Positions 23,771 through 31,648 of a DNA stretch of 54,000 nt are shown piece by piece. The notes beneath the pieces are model-generated. The model ran no database searches, was not told where the DNA came from, and was given only the letters and a program-made list of their open reading frames with translations. The translations under genes and the position numbers were made by a program. The stretch's first letter is position 1. Each line of letters opens with the position of its first letter. Source of the DNA: Bacteroidales bacterium UBA1215 (GTDB taxonomy: Bacteria; Bacteroidota; Bacteroidia; Bacteroidales; WCHB1-69); NCBI GenBank assembly GCA_002309475.1, contig DBXJ01000022.1, forward strand, positions 1-54,000. The letters are read 5' to 3'.

Positions 23771-26700
23771 TTACTTAAAAGCGTTTTCGCTTAATCCTTT
23801 GCCGGTAATTTTCAAATCTTCCATGTAGGCAGGAACTTGGTTGCCCAAATACTTGTCAACATAGATTTTTGCCAAATATTGTCCTAACATAAATCCATGT
23901 CCGCGGAGGCCTACCAGCAATCCCACTTCAGGGTCAACAATATACCGAGGTTCGGTATAGTAGCCTGCCCAAACAGCGTGGAAGCCGACATTGGCTAAAT
24001 CAGGAATCCAGTCAGCAAACATTTCTGCAACAATCTGTAGGAATTCTTTGCTATTGTATTTCAAATTTTGACGGGCTTCGTAGGAGTCGGTGTCAGGGGA
24101 GGCACAGCCGATAATTTGTCCTGTATGCAGGAATTGTTGTCCGTAAACGGCGGTGAAGCCTTTGTAGTGCCTACGGTCGATAATCATGTCCAAGGAATCG
24201 CCCTGTCGGCCTAAATTCGGCAAACGGCGGGTGATAAATGCTTGGTGTTTTACAGGATAGAGGTGAGTATCCAATCCCAACATTTTGGCAAATTTTTGAG
24301 CTCCCGGACCGAGTGAATTTACAAAATGGTCGCAAGTGTATTCAATCCAAGTGTGGTCGTGTGCCTGTACCAGTGCCACATATTGATTGCCTTGTTTGCT
24401 TACATGTTCCAAACGGCAATCTTCCATCAAAACACCACCGGCACGAATTGCCAAATCGCGGACAAAGTCTATGGTTTTGCCCGGTGTTGCCTGCCAGCAG
24501 TCGTTGGAGATAAGTGCGTGAGAATAAACAGTATTGTTGATATTCCAAGCAGGAGAGATTTCTTTTTGGAAGTCTTTGCGTTCTATCATATAGGCATCCG
24601 ACCAAGCACGGGAAGCGTCCAAGGCATCGTAGGTGGCTTGGTCGTGTACTAAATTGACATAGCGGGTAGGTTTGTAGTCAATATTGTGCACTTTTTGCAA
24701 AGCACGGAAAATATCTTGATTGTGGTTGGCAATATCGGAGATATCCGGGTTGGAGAAGGCGGGACGTCCACCGCCAATGCAACGCCATGAAGAACCCCGC
24801 TCGCTATTGACTAAAACAGGTTTCAATCCTGCTTCTGCAAAATATCTGAACAAACCGCTTCCTGCCATACCGCCTCCTGCAATGAGTACATTTACATGCT
24901 CTTTTCTTACGTTAGAAGTATTATATACAAAGGTTTCGTGAGCTTTTGCATTGTATACATCGCCTAAGGTAACTTGGTTGGCAAGAGGTGCACGAGGACT
25001 TGCATCTCCATATACTTCAATACCATGGCTGCGCAAAATTTGACGGGCACGCGGGATACAGCGTTTTCCACGGCATGGTCCCATACCCATACGGGTGGTG
25101 TGTTTCAATTCATCTACAGAGATGAATTTTCTGTCGCCAATAACTTCTAATAATTTTTCCAGAGTTACATCTTCGCAGTGGCAAACGTATGTTTTTGTAT
25201 CTATTGCTTGTAGGGGTTTGAACTGAATAGGTTGCGGATATCTGTCTTTCAAAATAAATCCTCTTACATCGGTCAGGTCGCAATCGCATGCGGTGGCTTT
25301 AACTCTTGCAACATGGGTTTTATTGTCTTTTTTCAGCAATTTTTCTATCATGCCTTCGGCGATTTTTTTGCCGTTGTTGTCAACAAGATATACTTCAGCA
25401 CCTTCAGCCACTTCGTATTCTACCGGCAAAAAGACGCAATTTTTGTTCAAATCGTAGCCGAAAATTGCCAGTCCCGGACAATGGTTGACACATTGCATAC
25501 AGCCGATACATTTTTCGTAGTCGATTCTGGGAGTGGACGATGTGCTTGCCTTGGCAATGGCACCTTGCGGACATGAAAACGAGCATGGATTGCAGGCGAA
25601 ACCATAGATACAATCTGCTATAACAAAAGGTTTGGCTTGCATTCTTTCTGCAGTCGGCTTTAATGGCTCTTGCAAAACTCTGGTAGGCTTTTGTTGTGAT
25701 TCAACATATTGTTTAGAAGTTTCTAAATATTCTTCATAGTTGTAGCGGATACCTAAATTTTGTGCAATTTCAAAAGCGGCTTGTTTGCCTCTTAAGACAG
25801 CACTTGTTCCTTCACCAATGCGGACTGCATCGCCGACGCCGAATGTATTGGCACCGAATACTTGTTTGCCTTTGGTAAGGATTTGGTCGTCGGGTATCAA
25901 ACCGGTACAAATATTAATGATGTCGATATCGTCAATAATTTTTTCAGTTCCGGCAATAGGTTGGAAATTTTTGCATTCTGCAATCACTGCACCTGTAATG
26001 CCGGTGTGGTCTTTGTTAGGAATGGCTTTCAACAAAATATGAGATGTCATAATAGGAATACCTAAGCGGCGGACACGATTGGCTTGTACAGGGAAACCTC
26101 CTTCGTGGTCCATTCCTTCTATAATGGCTTTGATGGTGGCACCGGCTTGCATGCCTTGATAAGAAGTCAGGTAACCGATGTTGCCGGCTCCTACTGTCAG
26201 CACTTTTTTGCCGAGCAGAGTATGTTCTTGATTCATCATCTTTTGGAAGACGGCTGCAGTGTAAACACCCGGAAGATCGTCGTTTTCAAAAGTGGGCATA
26301 AAAGGAACTGCTCCTGTTGCCACAACCAAACATTCTGCATCAACGTATGAAATTTCTTGAGTAACAATATTCTTGATGGCAATGCGTTTGCCTTCCAACA
26401 AATCCCAAACGGTATTGTTGAGCAAAATGCCGTTTTCATTGTCGCCGGCTAAAGTTTTTGCAATGTCAAAACCTCTCATGCCGCCATATTTTTTCTCTTT
26501 TTCAAAGAAGAAAAATTGGTGTGTTTGCATGTTGAATTGACCGCCTACTTGAGCATTGTTGTCAATAACCAAGTTGTCAATGCCCAGTTCGTTGAGTTTT
26601 TCTCTGCATGCCAAACCTGCAGGACCCGCTCCGATAATAGCTACACGGGTTTTGTAGATATGTACTTCTGTTTGAGGATTTTCTGCATAGGTGGGTTGGT

Positions 26701-26989
26701 AGTCCTTGGGAATTTCTCTCACTTCGTGTATGCCGTCAACTTTGGTAATGCAAATACGGCGAATTTGTCCGTCCACCAGCATTTCGCAGGCACCGCATTT
26801 GCCGATGCCGCATTCCAAACTACGTTCACGACCATCTAAGCTATGGCTGTGAACGGGAAATCCGGCTTGATGCAAAGCTGCTGCAATCGTGTAGCCTTTT
26901 TTGCCGTTTACTTTTTGGCCATTGTAGATAAATGACACAGATTCAGTTTCTTGAATGTCTAATATGGGGTGTTTTGTAATCGCTTGCAT
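23771..26989 (-). CDS. Fused HcnABC-like iron-sulfur FAD-dependent oxidoreductase
   Basis: 1072 residues combining four units. (1) Residues 15-95: 2Fe-2S ferredoxin-like domain with C60, C65, C68, C80, as in HcnA and the small subunit of amino-acid dehydrogenases. (2) 112-420: pyridine-nucleotide-disulfide-type FAD domain (VAIIGAGPAGLA at 116-127, TVGAGNIGY near 265, FGVGDAV near 383), HcnB-like. (3) 458-510: two 4Fe-4S sites (C460/466/469/473 and C494/497/500/504), then a BFD-type 2Fe-2S site (C603, C605, C639, C644). (4) 698-1050: DAO/SoxB-like FAD domain (VLIAGGGMAGSG), HcnC-like. These usually occur as separate subunits of dehydrogenases for sarcosine, opines, proline or hydroxyproline. 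The substrate is unknown. It is monocistronic. Confidence 0.85.
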   Translation of the reverse strand: MQAITKHPILDIQETESVSFIYNGQKVNGKKGYTIAAALHQAGFPVHSHSLDGRERSLECGIGKCGACEMLVDGQIRRICITKVDGIHEVREIPKDYQPTYAENPQTEVHIYKTRVAIIGAGPAGLACREKLNELGIDNLVIDNNAQVGGQFNMQTHQFFFFEKEKKYGGMRGFDIAKTLAGDNENGILLNNTVWDLLEGKRIAIKNIVTQEISYVDAECLVVATGAVPFMPTFENDDLPGVYTAAVFQKMMNQEHTLLGKKVLTVGAGNIGYLTSYQGMQAGATIKAIIEGMDHEGGFPVQANRVRRLGIPIMTSHILLKAIPNKDHTGITGAVIAECKNFQPIAGTEKIIDDIDIINICTGLIPDDQILTKGKQVFGANTFGVGDAVRIGEGTSAVLRGKQAAFEIAQNLGIRYNYEEYLETSKQYVESQQKPTRVLQEPLKPTAERMQAKPFVIADCIYGFACNPCSFSCPQGAIAKASTSSTPRIDYEKCIGCMQCVNHCPGLAIFGYDLNKNCVFLPVEYEVAEGAEVYLVDNNGKKIAEGMIEKLLKKDNKTHVARVKATACDCDLTDVRGFILKDRYPQPIQFKPLQAIDTKTYVCHCEDVTLEKLLEVIGDRKFISVDELKHTTRMGMGPCRGKRCIPRARQILRSHGIEVYGDASPRAPLANQVTLGDVYNAKAHETFVYNTSNVRKEHVNVLIAGGGMAGSGLFRYFAEAGLKPVLVNSERGSSWRCIGGGRPAFSNPDISDIANHNQDIFRALQKVHNIDYKPTRYVNLVHDQATYDALDASRAWSDAYMIERKDFQKEISPAWNINNTVYSHALISNDCWQATPGKTIDFVRDLAIRAGGVLMEDCRLEHVSKQGNQYVALVQAHDHTWIEYTCDHFVNSLGPGAQKFAKMLGLDTHLYPVKHQAFITRRLPNLGRQGDSLDMIIDRRHYKGFTAVYGQQFLHTGQIIGCASPDTDSYEARQNLKYNSKEFLQIVAEMFADWIPDLANVGFHAVWAGYYTEPRYIVDPEVGLLVGLRGHGFMLGQYLAKIYVDKYLGNQVPAYMEDLKITGKGLSENAFK

Positions 26990-27032
26990 ACGCTATGATT
27001 ATTTTGTTATATTAATGATAAATTTGAAAGTG

Positions 27033-27040
27033 CAAATGTA
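27033..27040 (-). promoter_or_regulatory. -7 promoter box (TACATTTG) for the fused flavoprotein
   Basis: Minus-strand TACATTTG about 44 bases ahead of the ATG at 26989. Confidence 0.5.
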
Positions 27041-27168
27041 GATAAAAAAATGTAAAAAAAAAGAGAAATATCTTTTTTTGTTATAAATTTCAATATTTTT
27101 TAAAAATATTTGGTATAAAAAATCTGTGAACGGATAGTTTATGGTAGAAAAAACAATAGGGTAGTGCT

Positions 27169-27522
27169 CTAATAACATATATCTCTTTCCAACTGTCCGC
27201 CAAGGTCATAGTCATAATTTATTATTTCGTTGTCGGGGTAGGTAATATTTAAAATCCTGCCCCAGCTGTCGTACTCAAACAATGTGCTTAAGGCAAGCGG
27301 CTGAGAAAGGAACGGCAAAGCGTAAATCCTTGTTTCCTTGGTTACCTCGCCCATATTGCCGTACTCATAGCACATTACGCCGCTTTCGTCGTAAACACTG
27401 TCGGGCTGTCCGTAGGCATTATAATGATAAACGGTGCTCAAAGCATCATCATAGCTTACGTTGTCCAAACGGTGGGCGGTGTAATGGTAGTGGGTGGTTT
27501 TGGTTGCTTGCCTATGTTTCAT
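27169..27522 (-). pseudogene. Rhs/YD-repeat gene remnant
   Basis: 117 residues made of three or four YD repeats (STVYHYNAYGQPDSVYDESG, CYEYGNMGEVTKE, LFEYDSWGRILNITYPDN, NYDYDLGGQLERD) and nothing else: no signal, no Rhs core, no toxin. Real Rhs shells have dozens of such repeats, so this is a fragment. It nevertheless begins with ATG 5 bases after a perfect TATCTTTG box (27527-27534), so it may be transcribed as a leaderless mRNA. Confidence 0.75.
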
Positions 27523-27568
27523 TTTGCAAAGATAGTTATTTTATGAATATAAATAATTTGCATTTATT
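27521..27568. repeat. Dispersed repeat A, copy 1
   Basis: Begins ATTTTGCAAAGATAGTTATT and ends GCATTTATT. It matches 53491-53537 at about 41 of 48 aligned positions, including a 16-base exact stretch AGTTATTTTATGAATA. It lies at the Rhs remnant start. Confidence 0.6.
27527..27534 (-). promoter_or_regulatory. -7 promoter box (TATCTTTG) before the Rhs remnant
   Basis: Minus-strand TATCTTTG followed by CAAA and ATG. It is the start of a sequence also found at 53491-53537. Confidence 0.5.
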
Positions 27569-27630
27569 TGTTGAATTTAGGTTTTTTATCTGTTTTTAGA
27601 AGTATACTATAATTTTTTGAGAGTATTATT

Positions 27631-28284
27631 TTAGCGAAAAATAAAATAAGAGTTGAATACATTTCCAATTGGATAAAATATCAAAAACTCTTGTATTATC
27701 AAACTATCACAAACACCATGATCTTTTACAATATCTGAATAATATGCATTGAACGATCCATTTTTATACGATACATTTGCTTGATGAGTTTTATATAAAA
27801 AATTTTTTTCATAATAAAAAAAGATAGTATCCTGTACTCGTTCTAAACTATCCAACAAATAACCATAACTATTTTCACCAGCTGTCCAATTCACATTTTC
27901 TATTTTTCCAGTACCATTTCCATGATAAATGTATGCATATTCTGACACAATATATATCTTCTTTTGTTTAAATAATAAAGTATCTATCAATTCCCATAAA
28001 ATTGTGTCTTTTTCGTTACAATTATGTGAAATATTAAAGCGAATATAAATTGTATCATTACAAACTCTATTTACATTTGGTATATCATAATCTTCTGGTA
28101 TTATTATTTCTTTCTGGATATTTTTATTTCTTAAACAAAGTTTGATCTGATTGCCGTTATTATACAACAAAACAGCTTGAGTATCATCAATAATATACTC
28201 TTGATATGGATGTTTTGGAAAATTATTATTATAACACCCCCAAAATAATAATATTATTGAAATAAAAAAAACTAATCTTTCCAT
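27631..28284 (-). CDS. Lipoprotein, probable immunity partner of the Rhs toxin
   Basis: 217 residues. Lipoprotein signal MERLVFFISIILLFWGCYNN with C17. The rest is Asn/Ile/Tyr-rich beta-type sequence of no family I recognise. Its start lies inside the last codons of the Rhs tip gene (13-base overlap), the usual place for the immunity gene of a polymorphic toxin. Base composition is markedly more AT-rich than its neighbours, typical of toxin-immunity cassettes. The immunity role is inference from position. Confidence 0.65.
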   Translation of the reverse strand: MERLVFFISIILLFWGCYNNNFPKHPYQEYIIDDTQAVLLYNNGNQIKLCLRNKNIQKEIIIPEDYDIPNVNRVCNDTIYIRFNISHNCNEKDTILWELIDTLLFKQKKIYIVSEYAYIYHGNGTGKIENVNWTAGENSYGYLLDSLERVQDTIFFYYEKNFLYKTHQANVSYKNGSFNAYYSDIVKDHGVCDSLIIQEFLIFYPIGNVFNSYFIFR

Positions 28285-29246
28285 ATGTCAGAATACCTTC
28301 TAATATAATCATCTATAGATTTAATTCCTTCATATCCTATTCTTTGGAAAAAATTTGATATAGGAGCTTCTCCATATGTTCGTTGTCCTGATGGTGAAGG
28401 TGGATAAGCAAGGGCTTTAATATACAATTTATTATATGAACCTATCAATTCATTTAAATTATTGCCAGACAATTCAAATGCCCCAAATCTTGCTAATATT
28501 TCTGTTTTAGAAAAACCTAATTTCTTACCAATAAATCCAGCTGCATAATTACCTAAATCTCTAGGGCTAAAATATACCATATTGCTTATTTGTGATCCGT
28601 TTTTTAAACGTGATTTCGGATCAAAAATACCGCCATTTACTGCCATTATTCCATATTTCAAGATTCCATCTTTTTGATTAATACATGCATTGTTTATCCA
28701 TAATTCAAAATAATCCATCCATTTCTTCGCAGCATATGAACCAAAATCAATTATATCATTTTCTCTAAATGAATTCTCATGTAAGGTATATCCAACCAAA
28801 TTTTCCATATCATTTGAGAATTTTTTCCCATTTTCAAATGCTTTAATTTCATCTTGAGAATGTTTATAAATTCCAATATTGCCATCATTATAAACCTTGA
28901 TAACTTTTCCATTTTCATCAGTATGGGTAGAAAACTCCTCCCCGCTCGGATCCACATACTTCACCGGATTGTTGGCACAATAAGCATAAGGAGACATCCA
29001 GAAGTACTTTTCAAAATGAGGGTCTCTACTCGTAAACACCGGCGGTTTGTAATACCTTGCTTCATAATAATACATACCCGTTTCCTCATCCAACTCTTTT
29101 GCGTTAAAAGCGTACTTCGGAAATGCTTCACCCATAACATGTGTATTGTATTCGGAGATAATTTCTCCGTAAGGAGCGTAAAGAAAACTTTCCGTTTTAT
29201 AAATCGGAAATGAATAGTCGGCTGTTGCTCTCTTTGCTGGAATCAT
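28272..29246 (-). CDS. Orphan Rhs core tip with C-terminal toxin-like domain
   Basis: 324 residues from the ATG at 29246, 23 bases after a TATATTTG box; an upstream in-frame ATG (29342) lies ahead of that promoter. Residues 45-102 are the Rhs-associated core (YAFNAKELDEETGMYYYEAR, YYKPPVFTSRDP, SPYAYCANNPVKYVDPSGEE), where variable C-terminal toxins join. The remaining 220 residues contain NGGIFDPKS (about 204-212) and RDLGNYAAGFIGKKLGFSK (about 229-247), a pattern resembling the polymorphic toxin type 44 (predicted RNase) family; that match is from memory. It is an orphan tip: no shell repeats precede it and no signal peptide is present. Confidence 0.75.
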   Translation of the reverse strand: MIPAKRATADYSFPIYKTESFLYAPYGEIISEYNTHVMGEAFPKYAFNAKELDEETGMYYYEARYYKPPVFTSRDPHFEKYFWMSPYAYCANNPVKYVDPSGEEFSTHTDENGKVIKVYNDGNIGIYKHSQDEIKAFENGKKFSNDMENLVGYTLHENSFRENDIIDFGSYAAKKWMDYFELWINNACINQKDGILKYGIMAVNGGIFDPKSRLKNGSQISNMVYFSPRDLGNYAAGFIGKKLGFSKTEILARFGAFELSGNNLNELIGSYNKLYIKALAYPPSPSGQRTYGEAPISNFFQRIGYEGIKSIDDYIRRYSDIWKD

Positions 29247-29268
29247 GATTGTTTGAGTTTTCAATTTG

Positions 29269-29276
29269 CAAATATA
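29269..29276 (-). promoter_or_regulatory. -7 promoter box (TATATTTG) for the Rhs tip
   Basis: Minus-strand TATATTTG, giving a leader of about 16 bases. It fixes the start at 29246 and shows the tip can be expressed alone. Confidence 0.55.
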
Positions 29277-29447
29277 CAATTTTTTTATAAAACAGATGAA
29301 CAAGGGAAAAATAACAAGAGAAAGTTTTAAGACATCAATCAAAGAAAGAACATTTTAATGCTTTTGCAATATGCTGGTGGATTGCTTGATAAAATTTATT
29401 AGAAGAAAATTTTGGAAGAAAAAAGGGAAAAATTAAAAAAAAAATTG

Positions 29448-29455
29448 TACCTTTG
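29448..29455 (+). promoter_or_regulatory. -7 promoter box (TACCTTTG) for the glycogen synthase-like operon
   Basis: TACCTTTG followed by CAGATAAT, 27 bases before the ATG at 29482. Probably the promoter of the plus-strand run 29482-36936. Confidence 0.6.
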
Positions 29456-29481
29456 CAGATAATTTAAAGGTAAAAAGTTTT

Positions 29482-30288
29482 ATGTCAGCAGAGAGGATTT
29501 TGTATGTAAACCAAGAAATAACACCCTATTTAGAGGCTTCGTATATGTCTATTATAGGTAGATACCTCCCACAAAGTATTCAAGAAAAAGGATTGGAGAT
29601 ACGCACTTTTATGCCTCGATACGGCTTAATCAATGAAAGAAGAAATCAATTGCATGAAGTTATTCGCCTTTCTGGTCAAAATATAGTCATCAACGACAAT
29701 GACTATCCATTGGTAGTAAAAGTGGCATCCATTCAGTCAATAAGAATGCAGACATATTTTATTGACAGTGAAGATTTCTTTCAAAGAAAATTTATCTTGA
29801 CAGATAAAAACGGCAAATTCTTTTCCGATAATGACGAAAGAGCTATCTTTTATGCAAGAGGAGTGATGGAAACAGTGAAAAATTTAGGTTGGGGACCCAA
29901 CGTAATACATTGTCATGGTTGGATAGCTTGTCTGGTGCCATTGTTTGCAAAAACTTTGTACAAGGACAATCCTTTGTTTAGCAATGCAAAAATTGTCTAT
30001 TCGCTATATGATGAATCGTTTGAGAAGAATTTGAATCGTTCTTTCGGTACCAAATTGAAGGCATGCGGTATTCCTCCGAAAGAAGTAGTCAACAATTATA
30101 AGTCTCCGGGTTATAATGTTACTATGAAAGCCGCTATGCAATATTCCGATGCCATAGTTATTTCTCATCCAAATGTCAGTCAGGAATTGCGAGATTTTGC
30201 AGCAGCTACCGGCAAACCTTTGTTTGAACACAGAGAAGAACAATATGCAGATGATTATTTAGATTTATATAATCAATTAATGCAATAA
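29482..30288 (+). CDS. GT5 starch/glycogen synthase N-terminal-domain protein
   Basis: 268 residues. It resembles the N-terminal Rossmann half of GT5 synthases: ILYVNQEITPYLEASYMSIIGRYLP, EIRTFMPRYGLINERRNQLHEVIRL, DNDERAIFYARGVMETVKNLGW and NVIHCHGWIACLVP. The C-terminal ADP-glucose binding half (KTGGL, E...EPCG) is absent. This short form is common in Bacteroidetes and annotated as glycogen/starch synthase, but without the second domain it is unlikely to be an ordinary synthase. It is followed 5 bases later by a DUF4270 gene, a pairing I recall as recurrent. Confidence 0.82.
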   Translation: MSAERILYVNQEITPYLEASYMSIIGRYLPQSIQEKGLEIRTFMPRYGLINERRNQLHEVIRLSGQNIVINDNDYPLVVKVASIQSIRMQTYFIDSEDFFQRKFILTDKNGKFFSDNDERAIFYARGVMETVKNLGWGPNVIHCHGWIACLVPLFAKTLYKDNPLFSNAKIVYSLYDESFEKNLNRSFGTKLKACGIPPKEVVNNYKSPGYNVTMKAAMQYSDAIVISHPNVSQELRDFAAATGKPLFEHREEQYADDYLDLYNQLMQ

Positions 30289-30293
30289 TTAAA

Positions 30294-31631
30294 ATGGTTG
30301 TTTTGAAAAAAATAGGTGGCGGTATAATTTTAACTGCTTGTTTATTTTTAGTAATAGTTTCATGCAAAAAAGAAATAGGCTCAGCCGGATTAGATTTACA
30401 ACCGGACGATGAATTGTTGAATACCATATTCTTTGATACAGCCACTATACAGGCCTATTCTACTTATCATTTCGATAGTATTGCTACCAACGGAGTAATG
30501 TATAACATGTTAGGATATTTAAACGATCCTATTTTTGGTACAGTGCAAGCAGGATTCTATGCCCAGTGTCGTTTATCTACCTTTGGTGCCGATTTCGGTG
30601 CCAATCCGGTAGTTGATTCCTTGGTATTGCAATTGGTATATACGCTTCCCTACGGGGATACTTTGCAGCCTTTCAGAGTGCATGTTTACGAATTGCAAGA
30701 AGATTTGAAATATGGAACAACTTATTACAGCAATACTTCTCTGCAAACAGATGGTGAAGATTTGGTGGATGGCACCTATGATGCTTATCCGAGACCCAAA
30801 ACCATCACCGATACTTCCATCAATGCACCTGTATTTAGAATTCCATTGAAGAAATCGTTTGCAGAAAACAAATTTGTCAGCCGGTCGAAAGGAAATGAGT
30901 TTAACTCAAATGCTGCTTTTTTGGAATATTTTAAGGGTTTGTATGTAGTTGCAGATTTGGTGCAAGGTGACGGAAGTATAGTGTCGGTAAGTTTAACGAA
31001 CGACAATTCTGCATTAACCATGTATTATCACGATGCCAACGATCCTTCAACGGCATTGAAGTATAGAATGGTAATTTCCGATTCATCGGTGAGAGTGGGA
31101 ACTATCAATCACAACGATTATGCAGAAGCCGAACAGGAATTGCAAGATCAATTGCATGGAGATTATACATCTACAACAGAAAAATTGTATGTCCAAACGG
31201 GATTAGGTGTCAAAACCATTGTGTCGTTTCCGAATATCAAACAGCAATTTGAAGGAAAGAAAATTATCGTTCATCGTGCTGAATTGGTGATGACAAGAAT
31301 GAATAATACCGATACCACACAATATGGCATACCATCATCGGTGTATCTTACCAGACTGGATTCCACCACCATGAAACCCACGTATGTGGCAGACTATTAT
31401 GTCTATTTAGGTGGGGCATACGACTCAAAAAAAGACGAATATAGAATTAGAGTAACAAAACATCTTCAATATTTGATAGAAGGAACAAGTACAGCCAACG
31501 ATGTCAGTTTGATTCTTACAGCCGCGGCTACCCGTATGAACAGAGTAGTATTTTATGGAACCAATCCGGCTAGTTTAAGTAGCAAACGAATGAGATTGGA
31601 AATGTATTATACAGAAATAGAACAAAAATAA
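30294..31631 (+). CDS. DUF4270 lipoprotein
   Basis: 445 residues. Lipoprotein signal with LVIVSC (Cys 24) followed by KKEIGSAGLDLQPDDELLN, the DUF4270 opening. Beta-rich throughout: DSLVLQLVYTLPYGDT, FRVHVYEL and the C-terminal MRLEMYYTEI. It would sit on the outer membrane or periplasmic face. Function unknown. It is between the GT5-like gene and glmS. Confidence 0.85.
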   Translation: MVVLKKIGGGIILTACLFLVIVSCKKEIGSAGLDLQPDDELLNTIFFDTATIQAYSTYHFDSIATNGVMYNMLGYLNDPIFGTVQAGFYAQCRLSTFGADFGANPVVDSLVLQLVYTLPYGDTLQPFRVHVYELQEDLKYGTTYYSNTSLQTDGEDLVDGTYDAYPRPKTITDTSINAPVFRIPLKKSFAENKFVSRSKGNEFNSNAAFLEYFKGLYVVADLVQGDGSIVSVSLTNDNSALTMYYHDANDPSTALKYRMVISDSSVRVGTINHNDYAEAEQELQDQLHGDYTSTTEKLYVQTGLGVKTIVSFPNIKQQFEGKKIIVHRAELVMTRMNNTDTTQYGIPSSVYLTRLDSTTMKPTYVADYYVYLGGAYDSKKDEYRIRVTKHLQYLIEGTSTANDVSLILTAAATRMNRVVFYGTNPASLSSKRMRLEMYYTEIEQK

Positions 31632-31648
31632 ACGATAATAGATAGACT

